Below, in pieces: positions 8,411-17,369 of a stretch of 64,000 nucleotides of DNA. Each line of letters begins with the position of its first letter. Positions within the stretch are counted from its first letter, which is position 1. The notes below the pieces were generated by a model that saw only the letters and a program-made list of their open reading frames with translations, was not told the DNA's origin and made no database searches. This stretch comes from Acidilobaceae archaeon. Its GTDB lineage: Archaea > Thermoproteota > Thermoprotei_A > Sulfolobales > Acidilobaceae. Where the stretch lies: assembly GCA_027037535.1 (NCBI GenBank), contig JALVZQ010000008.1:186001-250000 (forward strand), read 5' to 3'. A program made the translations under genes and the position numbers.

Positions 8411-9655
8411 TCACCTATTGAAGAATTTTTCGAAAGAAATTGATAGAGCTTCTAGCCCGGGTAATATTCTACCGGATAGGAAATATAGAAGTGCTCCTCC
8501 GCCCGTACTAATATGCCCTATTCTTCTCTTTGCGTCTTCTGGTAACGCAGAGAGTATAGCGTTGAAATGGCCCCCGCCAAATATCGTAAATGCGCTTGTC
8601 CTTGTTAATGCATATTCCACTAGCTCCTTTGTACCACGTCTAAATCTAGGATCTTCAATTACTCCTGCCGGCCCTCTCATGACTATTATTTTTGCGCGTC
8701 TCATCTTGTAGGTATAGTATTCTATTGTCGAAGGCCCTATATCCATTGGGGCTCCTATTATCCTATTTGCCGGTACAATATCTAGGCCCTCATTCGTTTC
8801 CGAGATAAAGTCCAGGGGCACCCGGATATTCACGTTCTCGGCAATAAGTTTTCTTGCGAGACTCATAGTCTTCTCATCAGTTTTTTTCTCGATAGCTTTT
8901 GTAGCTTTTCCAACGTCTCTACCTGAAACCATCAAAAATAGCAGTCCTACTAAGCCCGTGGTAAGTATTTCGTCTGCCGCACCTGATTTTATCAAATACT
9001 CAATAATTCTAACGGTATCCTTCAGTTTCGCCCCGCCAAGAACAAACACTTTAGGCTTTTCATCTGTTGAGATTGCCCTGGTTAGAACCCTGATTTCTTT
9101 CTCCAATAACCGCCCCGCCGCTGCCGGAATTAGCTGGGGTATGCCTATGACCGTGGCTTGTCTCCTGTGGGATACTGCGAATGCGTCGTTCACATAGAAG
9201 TCTGCTTGCTTTGAGAGTTCTTTGGCAAGTATTGTTGACGCTTGGTCGTCTAGCGAAGCTTCGATTGCGTCTTCTGCGTGGAGCCTTGTATTATCTAGGA
9301 GGACTATCTCTCCTGGTTTAAGCTCTGAGATAACTTGCTTGGCGTGCGGACCTATCACGTCTGGAACATAGGCGACTTCTTCTCCGAGAAGGTTTGAGAG
9401 TAGCTCAGCGTGTTTTTTAAGACGAGTATAATCAGTAGAGAAGGGACGGCCTTGGTGGGCTAATATAATTATTGATGTTTTTCTTTCTATGAGTTCTCTA
9501 ATCGTGCCTATATGGGCTTTGAACCTGGTATCGTCTAGGATTTCCCCATTCTTACCTATGGGAGAATTAATGTCGATACGAAGTAGAACTTTTCTATTCT
9601 CGAGCTCTAGGTCGTCAATCGTGGCAATTGTTTTATCCAAGTACTTGATAGCCAC
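8411..9655 (-). CDS. pgk: Phosphoglycerate kinase
   Basis: Transfers phosphate between 1,3-bisphosphoglycerate and ADP. Visible family motifs: VLLRIDINSPI near the N-terminus (the RxDxN substrate loop), HQGRP around residue 75, VNDAFAVSHR with the conserved Asp-His region, FVLGGAKLKDTVRI for nucleotide binding, and the C-terminal IGHISTGGGALL glycine loop. Start GTG. It is followed after 7 bp by gap. The 81-bp divergent region to the MBL gene holds plausible promoters in both directions. Confidence 0.95.
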   Translation of the reverse strand: MAIKYLDKTIATIDDLELENRKVLLRIDINSPIGKNGEILDDTRFKAHIGTIRELIERKTSIIILAHQGRPFSTDYTRLKKHAELLSNLLGEEVAYVPDVIGPHAKQVISELKPGEIVLLDNTRLHAEDAIEASLDDQASTILAKELSKQADFYVNDAFAVSHRRQATVIGIPQLIPAAAGRLLEKEIRVLTRAISTDEKPKVFVLGGAKLKDTVRIIEYLIKSGAADEILTTGLVGLLFLMVSGRDVGKATKAIEKKTDEKTMSLARKLIAENVNIRVPLDFISETNEGLDIVPANRIIGAPMDIGPSTIEYYTYKMRRAKIIVMRGPAGVIEDPRFRRGTKELVEYALTRTSAFTIFGGGHFNAILSALPEDAKRRIGHISTGGGALLYFLSGRILPGLEALSISFEKFFNR

Positions 9656-9735
9656 TCGGATCCCAGGATAACGTATATCCCGTGTTATTCCTATATAAGC
9701 TATGACCGCGGTTTAACCAATCAAGGAGAAGACTA

Positions 9736-10440
9736 ATGACAAAAGAAGAAATCCGCGTAGAGTGGTTCGGGCACTCATTCATACTCGTCGATACAGGCTC
9801 GGCGAGAATAGCTATTGATCCGCATGATGGAGGAAGTCTCAACATACAGACTTTCCGGATAACTGCAGACTACCTATTAATAACACATGATCACTATGAC
9901 CACAACGCTGTCGAAGTAATCAATATTCCTTCGAAGTCTAATATCTATGTTGGAAGAAGAGGTAGTTTTACCTTAGACGATATCAAAATAACAGGGCATC
10001 TCTCATATCATGACAAGGCTGAAGGCTCTCTACGGGGAACAAATACTGTCTATGTATTAGAGATAAACGAAATGAAAATTGTTCATGCCGGCGACATAGG
10101 TGATATTAGTAAACCGGATGGCTTGAAAGATGCATTTTCTAATGTTGATATACTGATACTCCCCGTGGGCGGTACCTATACTATTGATGCTTATGAGGCG
10201 TGGAAGCTAGTAGAAGAGACTGGTCCTCGATTAGTCATCCCAGTACATTACTGGATTCCATATAGTACGTTGCCCTTAGATCCGTTAGAAAAGTTCCTGA
10301 ACATAGCCAAGGCGAGACGCTATAGGAGTCCTACACGCGCTATTACTGTTTCGAGGCATTCTCTGCCCGAGAAGACTACTATTGTTGTGATGCCTCCTCC
10401 GATGCTTAAGCCTGGTAAGAATCCAAAGAGGGGCATGTAA
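9736..10440 (+). CDS. Metallo-beta-lactamase fold hydrolase (UPF0173-like)
   Basis: A 234-residue MBL-fold metal hydrolase. The first metal motif THDHYDHNAVE is near residue 56, preceded by DTGSARIAIDPHDG; later ligands are the His of VHAGDIGDIS and the C-terminal VIPVHYW His. This arrangement matches UPF0173/UlaG-like small metal-dependent hydrolases, whose substrates are mostly unknown. An AAGGAG site lies just upstream of the ATG. The next feature is tRNA-Ser on the opposite strand. Confidence 0.8.
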   Translation: MTKEEIRVEWFGHSFILVDTGSARIAIDPHDGGSLNIQTFRITADYLLITHDHYDHNAVEVINIPSKSNIYVGRRGSFTLDDIKITGHLSYHDKAEGSLRGTNTVYVLEINEMKIVHAGDIGDISKPDGLKDAFSNVDILILPVGGTYTIDAYEAWKLVEETGPRLVIPVHYWIPYSTLPLDPLEKFLNIAKARRYRSPTRAITVSRHSLPEKTTIVVMPPPMLKPGKNPKRGM

Positions 10441-10480
10441 AGGCAACGGTCTTCTGCGTCGGCTTAGACGAGAAGTATGG

Positions 10481-10566
10481 CGCCGGGGGCGGGATTCGAA
10501 CCCGCGCCCCCCGTGTGGGGGAACGGGTCTCCAGCCCGTCCCCTTGGTCCGCTCGGGCACCCCGGC
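10481..10566 (-). tRNA. tRNA-Ser (anticodon GGA)
   Basis: Acceptor GCCGGGG/CCCCGGC, anticodon arm ACGGG-CUGGAGA-CCCGU giving anticodon GGA, a long class II variable arm (CCCCC/GGGGG type) and T arm GCGGG-TTCGAAT-CCCGC with discriminator G. No intron and no encoded CCA. It sits 172 bp downstream of rps10 on the same strand, the conserved tuf-rps10-tRNA-Ser order of many archaea. A TATA-like CTTTATAGT about 35 bp upstream suggests its own promoter. Confidence 0.94.
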
Positions 10567-10738
10567 ACCGGCACCTAGTATATTCCTTATTGTACTATAA
10601 AGGGGCTCCGGGTATATTGTTTTTCCTGCCTACGACTATATTCGATATTGCTATTGCATTATTGTTCTCGGGAGAAGACCTCTAGTCGGGGAAAAGGCAG
10701 GGCTTTCTGGATTACGCAGAAAAGAACATGTTAGGACT

Positions 10739-11059
10739 CTATGCTGCTGTGGTTATCTGTTTGATTTCAATATAGACGTCCTTTGGGACCTGGATTCTCA
10801 TTAGTCTTCTTAGGACTCGTTCGTCTGCGTAGAGATCTATTAGTCTTTTGTGTATTTTCATCTCCCAGTGTTCCCAGTATTTACTTCCTTCACCATGCGG
10901 GAGGCGGAATACCGGTATTTCGAGTCTTTTTGTTGGAAGCGGGACTGGTCCTCTTATGGGTGTGCCTGTTTTTAACGCTATCTCTTTTATCTGGTTTACT
11001 ACGTTTTCTAGGTGTTCCTTGTTAGTGCTCCATAGCCATATCCTTATTTTGAACGGCAC
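10739..11059 (-). CDS. rps10: Ribosomal protein uS10
   Basis: Small-subunit protein of the 30S head. The 106-residue sequence matches archaeal S10 throughout, including [16 protein letters not shown], the internal [16 protein letters not shown] loop that reaches into the ribosome, and the C-terminal [13 protein letters not shown] strand. It belongs to the minus-strand str cluster but is separated from tuf by a membrane-protein gene on the other strand, so it probably has its own promoter. Confidence 0.96.
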   Translation of the reverse strand: MPFKIRIWLWSTNKEHLENVVNQIKEIALKTGTPIRGPVPLPTKRLEIPVFRLPHGEGSKYWEHWEMKIHKRLIDLYADERVLRRLMRIQVPKDVYIEIKQITTAA

Positions 11060-11241
11060 TTTCTCTCCACCAGTCCCTCCATTGTTCGTTGTTCGGGTTT
11101 ATTAGGCTTAGCCTTGGAAATACTGGTTTAGCGATTAGTTACTTGTTCTGTTGAGATAGATATTGACTCGTCTATATAGTCTCATTATTCTTCCTTGTAG
11201 AAATGAATACCTAATAGTAATCGTTTCGGAAGGTGTAGGAA

Positions 11242-11829
11242 ATGGCCAAGGAAACAGAAAAGAACAATATATCGCCCTTGCAAGGAAAACAGGATAAGGG
11301 AATGTTATATGGAAATCTCGTTAGCATAACCGCCGCACTGATTATTGCTTACTTGTTGTTGATTGTATATAGGTACGGGTTCGAGATGTTATTTAGGGAC
11401 GGTTATTTTATGCTTATGATTGTTCTCGTTGCTCTAGGTGTCTTGGCCAGATATTTTTATATGGATGCCGTGGAACATGCGGAGAGAGTCTTTAAAGACA
11501 TAGCACCGTTGGTTCTATTACTTGCATTCACAGGAGTACTCCTCGGCTACAAGTATCCGCTCTATGGTGGCAGCTTGATCGTGCTATCTTATTTTTTGGA
11601 GTTGCCTGTGGCGTATGCTTTGTTCAGAGAATTCCAGAGTATTAGTATTATCGGTGCATCGCTGTTCCTTGCCGGAATAATTGTTTTTGGTGTTTCTCTG
11701 CCGTTAACAGTGTTCACGAGAGAAATCGCTATTGCCCCTTTACTAGGCGACATAATCAAGACTCTAGGTCTACTCCTGTTGGTTTCAAGAATACTTCGTC
11801 ATCAAACCATTCTAGACTTTGAAGGGTGA
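11242..11829 (+). CDS. Multi-pass membrane protein of unknown function
   Basis: A 195-residue hydrophobic protein with five or six predicted transmembrane helices after a short polar N-terminus (AKETEKNNISPLQGKQDKG). Segments such as LVSITAALIIAYLLLIVY, YFMLMIVLVALGVLARYF and LVLLLAFTGVLLGY are clear. A ribosome-binding site (GGAAGGTGT) precedes the ATG. I do not recognise the family and see no catalytic motif. It is inserted on the opposite strand between rps10 and tuf, breaking the usual tuf-rps10 pairing. Confidence 0.75.
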   Translation: MAKETEKNNISPLQGKQDKGMLYGNLVSITAALIIAYLLLIVYRYGFEMLFRDGYFMLMIVLVALGVLARYFYMDAVEHAERVFKDIAPLVLLLAFTGVLLGYKYPLYGGSLIVLSYFLELPVAYALFREFQSISIIGASLFLAGIIVFGVSLPLTVFTREIAIAPLLGDIIKTLGLLLLVSRILRHQTILDFEG

Positions 11830-11870
11830 TAAGGATTATTATAATTGGGGAAAAACTTATCTTTTCCCCG

Positions 11871-13184
11871 TTACTTGGTTCTTATCTCTACTTTAGCTGG
11901 TTTGACGTCTGTGACTATTCCAATACCGATTGTTCTGTTCATGTCTCTCATGGCGAATCTTCCTAGTGGTGGGAACTCGCTGAACTTCTCGATTACCATT
12001 GGCTTTATCGGTTTGAATCTTACGATTGCTACGTCTCCTGGCTTTAGGAAGCTTGGCTTCTCTTCTACTACTTGTCCTGTTCTTGGGTCTAGTTTTGCTA
12101 CTATCTCGGTCATTCTTGCGCTTATGCTGGCTGTGTGGGCATGTATTACTGGCGTGTATCCTGGGGCTACGGCGCTTGGGTGCCAGATTATGAATACTCT
12201 TGCTGTGAATTCTTCTGCTACTGTTGGTGGGTTATCTAGGTGTCCTGCTACATCTCCTCTCTTTACATCGTTCTTTCCGATGCCTCTTACTGCGAATCCT
12301 ATGTTGTCTCCAGGCTCTGCTTTGGGTAGGTCCTGGTAGTGCATCTGGATGCTTCTTACTTCTCCGGTGACTCCCGGTGGCATGAAGACTACTTTGTCGC
12401 CTACTTTTAGTACTCCTGTCTCTACTCTACCTACTGGTACTGTACCTGCTCCTGGAATGCTGTATACGTTCTGGATGGGTATTCTGAGTGGTTTGTCGAC
12501 TGGCTTTGCTGGCGGTTTTAGGCTGTCTAATGCCTCTACTAGTGTTGGGCCATTGTACCATGGCATGTTGGGGCTTCTCTCGATTAGGTTGTCTCCTTTC
12601 CATGCGCTTATTGGTATGAATGGTATCTGGTCTACCTTGTAGCCGAGGCCTTTCATGAATTTCTTGAGTATTGTTGCTACCTGCTCGTATCTCTTTTGGT
12701 CATAGTTTACGTCTGGTGCGTCCATCTTGTTTACTGCAACTATGAGTTGCTCGATGCCCATTGTCTTTGCTAGGAGAAGGTGCTCTCTTGTCTGTCCCTC
12801 AGGGCTCATACCCGCCTCGAATTCTCCCTTTCTTGCCGATACAACCAGTATTGCTGCGTCTGCCTGGCTTGCTCCTGTGATCATGTTCTTTACGAAGTCT
12901 CTATGTCCGGGTGCGTCGATGATTGTGAACACGTACTTCTTTGTCTCGAACTTCATGAAGGTTAGGTCTATTGTTATACCTCTGTCTCTCTCCTCTTTCA
13001 TCTTGTCAAGTATCCATGCGAACTTGAAGCTCTCTTTTCCTTTTGCCTTTGCCTGCTCTTCTAGCTCTTTAAGCTTCTTCTCCTCGATGAGTCCTAGACG
13101 GAATAGTAGGTGTCCTACTAGTGTGCTCTTACCGTGGTCTACGTGTCCTATTACCACTAGGTTCATGTGGGGTTTGTCGGCCAT
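11871..13184 (-). CDS. tuf: Translation elongation factor 1-alpha
   Basis: The GTPase that delivers aminoacyl-tRNA to the ribosomal A site. G motifs are all visible: GHVDHGKST (P loop, residues 13-21), DRGITIDLTF (switch I), DAPGHRDF (switch II) and NKMDA (guanine specificity), followed by the two beta-barrel domains. Length 437 aa is standard. Codon use is strongly biased, as expected for a highly expressed gene. A GAGGTGAAGG site precedes the ATG. The 216-bp upstream gap carries its own promoter and a leader hairpin. Confidence 0.98.
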   Translation of the reverse strand: MADKPHMNLVVIGHVDHGKSTLVGHLLFRLGLIEEKKLKELEEQAKAKGKESFKFAWILDKMKEERDRGITIDLTFMKFETKKYVFTIIDAPGHRDFVKNMITGASQADAAILVVSARKGEFEAGMSPEGQTREHLLLAKTMGIEQLIVAVNKMDAPDVNYDQKRYEQVATILKKFMKGLGYKVDQIPFIPISAWKGDNLIERSPNMPWYNGPTLVEALDSLKPPAKPVDKPLRIPIQNVYSIPGAGTVPVGRVETGVLKVGDKVVFMPPGVTGEVRSIQMHYQDLPKAEPGDNIGFAVRGIGKNDVKRGDVAGHLDNPPTVAEEFTARVFIIWHPSAVAPGYTPVIHAHTASISARMTEIVAKLDPRTGQVVEEKPSFLKPGDVAIVRFKPIKPMVIEKFSEFPPLGRFAMRDMNRTIGIGIVTDVKPAKVEIRTK

Positions 13185-13205
13185 TATTCCTTCACCTCTA
13201 CTTTA

Positions 13206-13262
13206 GACTGCGCGTGTATGCGCACCAGTCAAACCTATGCGTATAGAAGGGCTTTATAAAAA
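13206..13262 (-). promoter_or_regulatory. tuf promoter and 5'-leader hairpin
   Basis: On the minus strand a TATA element (TTTATAAAGC, about 13251-13260) places the tuf transcript start near 13230. From exactly there the leader can form a hairpin: GACTG pairs with CAGTC (13206-13210 with 13226-13230) and CGC with GCG inside, with a 3-nt bulge. The ribosome-binding site and start follow immediately. The mRNA would thus begin with a stem, which may protect or regulate it. Confidence 0.5.
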
Positions 13263-13317
13263 CACCGCTTGAGGGTATTACTGAGACAAATAGAGGATTA
13301 TTAACAGCATACTGGAC

Positions 13318-13336
13318 AAGCCCTGTATCAGGGCTT
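13318..13336. terminator. Hairpin downstream of rps7
   Basis: AAGCCCTG-TAT-CAGGGCTT forms an 8-bp perfect stem with a 3-nt loop about 65 bp past the rps7 stop. A second small stem (CGAGT-ATCG-ACTCG) lies between it and rps7. Either could mark the 3' end of the upstream operon transcript. Archaeal termination relies mainly on T-runs, so the assignment is tentative. Confidence 0.35.
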
Positions 13337-13400
13337 TGTTCGCATAGAGAAAGCGAGTATCGACTCGTATAGTAAAAATTATGAGAATATCTTCAGGAGG

Positions 13401-14009
13401 CTATCTGGAGCTGAGGGCTATTCTCTCTATCTCCTCTTTCTGTCTTATCGCATAGCTCTGTGCGTCTCCCCGCGAGGCGAGGATTATCTCCTGGGCAAGA
13501 CATTCTTCGATTGGTTTTGGATTATTAAATGCGCACTGCCGTGCTCCCTCTGCAATGTGTCTGAGGGCTAGGTCTACTCTTCTCTGAGGAGAGACGTCTA
13601 CTGATACTCTGTAGGTAATTCCTCCGAACATTATACGGGTTGTCTCTTCTCTGGGTGCTGCTTTCTCTATTGCTCTGACGAGGACTTGTAAGGGGTTTTC
13701 TCCTGTTTCGAAGTATATGATGTCGAAAGCTGTTTTTACAATATTGTATGCTAGGTGTTTTTTGCCTCCATTCCTGCCTGGCCTCATCAGCTGGTTCATT
13801 AGTCTCTCTACTATTGGGATCTGTGATTTTGCAAATCTCCTGTGCTCGTGTCTGCCTCCGGTATGTGGGAGCCATATTGGCCGCAGACTTATATATCTCT
13901 TAAGGCCAGGATCTCGGACCTCGACCCCTACCCAGCTCCACTTTCCGAATAGTCTTATGGCGTCTGCTCTTACCTCAAGGTCTTCTGGCAATGTTATTTC
14001 TTCGGCCAT
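13401..14009 (-). CDS. rps7: Ribosomal protein uS7
   Basis: Primary 16S rRNA-binding protein of the 30S head. The archaeal S7 pattern is clear: [50 protein letters not shown] and [21 protein letters not shown], ending with the long C-terminal tail. The ORF can be extended upstream to 14033, but GGGAGG lies about 10 nt before the ATG at 14009, so I use that start. It is separated from rps12 by a bifunctional-nuclease gene on the other strand. Confidence 0.96.
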   Translation of the reverse strand: MAEEITLPEDLEVRADAIRLFGKWSWVGVEVRDPGLKRYISLRPIWLPHTGGRHEHRRFAKSQIPIVERLMNQLMRPGRNGGKKHLAYNIVKTAFDIIYFETGENPLQVLVRAIEKAAPREETTRIMFGGITYRVSVDVSPQRRVDLALRHIAEGARQCAFNNPKPIEECLAQEIILASRGDAQSYAIRQKEEIERIALSSR

Positions 14010-14188
14010 TACTTGCAACCTCCCTAGCTCCATCCGTGCTATGGAAGGGACTGGTTATAATATTCTTTATCCTGAAGGATTCCGTCTACTACTAATAGCC
14101 TGGTGCTAAATCTTATAGATTCTCGTTGAGACGCGATATATTGGACTACTCAATGCTATTGAGCCGGATTAATAGTAGCGGGGAGTGC

Positions 14189-14677
14189 ATGATAATGGAG
14201 AATACTGCAGATAATAGATTGATACGCGTGGTTGCAGTATACCCGTTTACACGGATACTAAAGGACGAGTCTCTCGGATTTGGAGCCTATATTGTAGGTC
14301 TTAGACTCATACTTGAAGATGATCGTCCGTTTATTCTAGTAAATGTTCCATACGAGGTCGCCGAAGCTATACGGATGATAAACGAGGGCGATGCGCCTCC
14401 TAGGAGGCAGAGCCTGTTCGATCTTTTAGCTAATCATGAAGGGTTTAGAGAACTCTTCTCAGGTACCCTTAAACGTGTAGTAATAGACGAGCTCGATTCG
14501 TCTACCGGGCTCTATACAGCAACTGTCGAATTTGAAAGTGATGGACTTACACTCAGGTTAAAAATGATACCGAGTCATGCGATCTTTCTCTCATTAGTCT
14601 CTGAGGCTCCGATCTACGTAGCGGAGAGCCTAGTAGACGGTGAGGAAATAGAAGAGGAGTTCGAAGACGAATATTAA
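14189..14677 (+). CDS. Bifunctional nuclease (BFN/DUF151) family protein
   Basis: The BFN domain fills most of this protein: GAYIVGLRLILEDDRPFILVNVPYEVAEAI, then GTLKRVVIDELDSSTGLYTATVEF, and the terminal KMIPSHAIFLSLVSEAPIYV block, where DUF151 proteins usually read PSDAIALA. A plant relative has RNase and DNase activity; archaeal functions are untested. An acidic tail (DGEEIEEEFEDEY) ends it. The ORF is open from 14126, but GGGGAGTG precedes the ATG at 14189, which I prefer. It is inserted antisense between rps12 and rps7. Confidence 0.75.
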   Translation: MIMENTADNRLIRVVAVYPFTRILKDESLGFGAYIVGLRLILEDDRPFILVNVPYEVAEAIRMINEGDAPPRRQSLFDLLANHEGFRELFSGTLKRVVIDELDSSTGLYTATVEFESDGLTLRLKMIPSHAIFLSLVSEAPIYVAESLVDGEEIEEEFEDEY

Positions 14678-14763
14678 AAGAACCATGGAGAGGGTTTCGT
14701 CGAAAATAGAAGCCCCTAGATATAGAATTCTCGTGTAGGTATACGAGTCAAAAAGAGTCCTGC

Positions 14764-15207
14764 TTACCTTCTCGGCTTCTGTTTCCTGCCTTCCCAGAGG
14801 GCTTTAAGCGATACTCCATTTACCATTACTACTCTATATCTGACGCCTGGGATGTCTCCCATTGATCTGCCTCTGGGTCCACCAATTCCCTCAATTATAA
14901 CCTCGTCGTGTTCGTCTATGTAGAGTATACCTCCGTCTCTTGGCACGAAAGCTGTTACTACCTTCTTGTTCTTGACAAGCTGTACACGTACACATTTTCG
15001 AAGAGCGGAGTTGGGCTGTCTTGCTTCTACTCCTACTTTCTCGAGTACTATTCCTCTTGCCATTGGTGCTCCTTCTAGCGGATCGTACTTCTTCTTTAGT
15101 CCCAGTCTTCTCCTTTTGAACTCTCTCTGGCTCCAGCGGAACTTCATTCTCTTTCTTCTAAGCTTTCTTGCCGCGAATAGTCCTGAGGGTGCTTTTTTTC
15201 CTGTCAA
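14764..15207 (-). CDS. rps12: Ribosomal protein uS12
   Basis: Decoding-centre protein of the 30S subunit. Diagnostic stretches include [29 protein letters not shown] (the PNSA loop that contacts the A-site codon) and [19 protein letters not shown]. The basic N-terminus ([20 protein letters not shown]) is the archaeal extension. Length 147 aa is standard. It follows nusA by 65 bp on the same strand in the rpo operon. Confidence 0.97.
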   Translation of the reverse strand: MTGKKAPSGLFAARKLRRKRMKFRWSQREFKRRRLGLKKKYDPLEGAPMARGIVLEKVGVEARQPNSALRKCVRVQLVKNKKVVTAFVPRDGGILYIDEHDEVIIEGIGGPRGRSMGDIPGVRYRVVMVNGVSLKALWEGRKQKPRR

Positions 15208-15272
15208 CCTTATCCCTCCACTCCACCAGATTTTGTACCTTCATGGTTTATAACAGTAAGTGTAGGAAAGAG

Positions 15273-15710
15273 CTACACTATTATGACCTTTTCTATTCCA
15301 TAAAGTGCTTTTAGTATGCGCCGGGCGCGGGCAATGTTTCTGCCTTCACGCCCTATTGCTTTGCCTTTGTCTTTTTCCTCAACTTTTACTAGTACTCGTT
15401 TCTCATTACCTCGTTCTTGTAGTTCTACGCTGATAATGCTGACGCCTGGGAATAGATTCTTCACAACTTCTTCTAGTGATAGTTCAGGTGAATATGCTAT
15501 TATCTCTATTTTCTTTTTGAAAAGTTGTGATAGTAGCTTGACGTTTGATCCTTTCTTGCCGATAGCCTTTCCTAGATCCGATGGATTTACTAGAAAGTAG
15601 AGTTTGTTTTCTTCGTCTTCTTTTATGCATCGATACGCGACGGCTCCTGTGAAGTCCTGGAACATTGATATGTATCGTAGTTCCTCCATAGTTATTACGT
15701 TGTCGTCCAC
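15273..15710 (-). CDS. nusA: NusA-like KH-domain transcription factor
   Basis: Archaeal NusA contains only the two KH domains of bacterial NusA. Both GxxG loops are visible: AIGKKGSNVKLLSQLF near residue 50 and AIGREGRNIARARRIL near residue 118. The protein binds RNA and probably works with RNA polymerase in elongation or termination. Its position between rpl30e and rps12, directly after the polymerase genes, is the conserved archaeal order. Confidence 0.92.
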   Translation of the reverse strand: MDDNVITMEELRYISMFQDFTGAVAYRCIKEDEENKLYFLVNPSDLGKAIGKKGSNVKLLSQLFKKKIEIIAYSPELSLEEVVKNLFPGVSIISVELQERGNEKRVLVKVEEKDKGKAIGREGRNIARARRILKALYGIEKVIIV

Positions 15711-15763
15711 GCTTAGTCACCGATCCTAACTGTCGATGCGCTTTAGCAGCGGTATTTCGTTGT

Positions 15764-16066
15764 TTACTCTACTAGTTCTAGTATGCGGGATGAGCCCTCG
15801 TCGATTACGGCCATTGCTGAAACTCTGAATGGTTTACCTATTGCGAGGCCCAAGTCAACGCTTGAACCCTTGTATGTTATTATTGGTGTGTTGCTTAGCT
15901 TTGCGTAGTACTCGATTCTTTGCCTGTACTCTGGCGGTATGTTTTCTGCTATTATGACTAGTTTTGTTTTTCCGTGAAGTAGTGACTTGAGGGTCTGCTT
16001 TACTCCGAGATATACTTTACCGGATTTGAGCAGGTTCCTGAGCTCTCTTTCAAGCGATACAGACAC
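15764..16066 (-). CDS. rpl30e: Ribosomal protein eL30
   Basis: A large-subunit protein of the L7Ae/L30e RNA-binding fold. The 100 residues include LLKSGKVYLGVKQTLKSLLHGKTKLVIIAENIPPEYRQ, the family signature, and a C-terminal YKGSSVDLGLAIGKPFRVSAMAV segment. A GGAGGTGGATAA ribosome-binding site precedes the start. It sits between rpoA2 and nusA as in other archaeal rpo operons. Confidence 0.94.
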   Translation of the reverse strand: MSVSLERELRNLLKSGKVYLGVKQTLKSLLHGKTKLVIIAENIPPEYRQRIEYYAKLSNTPIITYKGSSVDLGLAIGKPFRVSAMAVIDEGSSRILELVE

Positions 16067-16112
16067 TTCTTATCCACCTCCGTCTTGACGTCTATTATAT
16101 TATTATATATCG

Positions 16113-17369
<1,257 letters not shown>

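Noticed and set aside
10285-10560. Minus-strand 91-aa ORF over tRNA-Ser
   Set aside because: It is translated tRNA sequence (PERTKGTGWRPVPPHGGRGFESRP is a typical tRNA-derived peptide), not a gene.
13525-13875. Second minus-strand ORF of 116 aa inside rps7
   Set aside because: Shadow frame of rps7, Arg/Ser/Thr-rich without family similarity.
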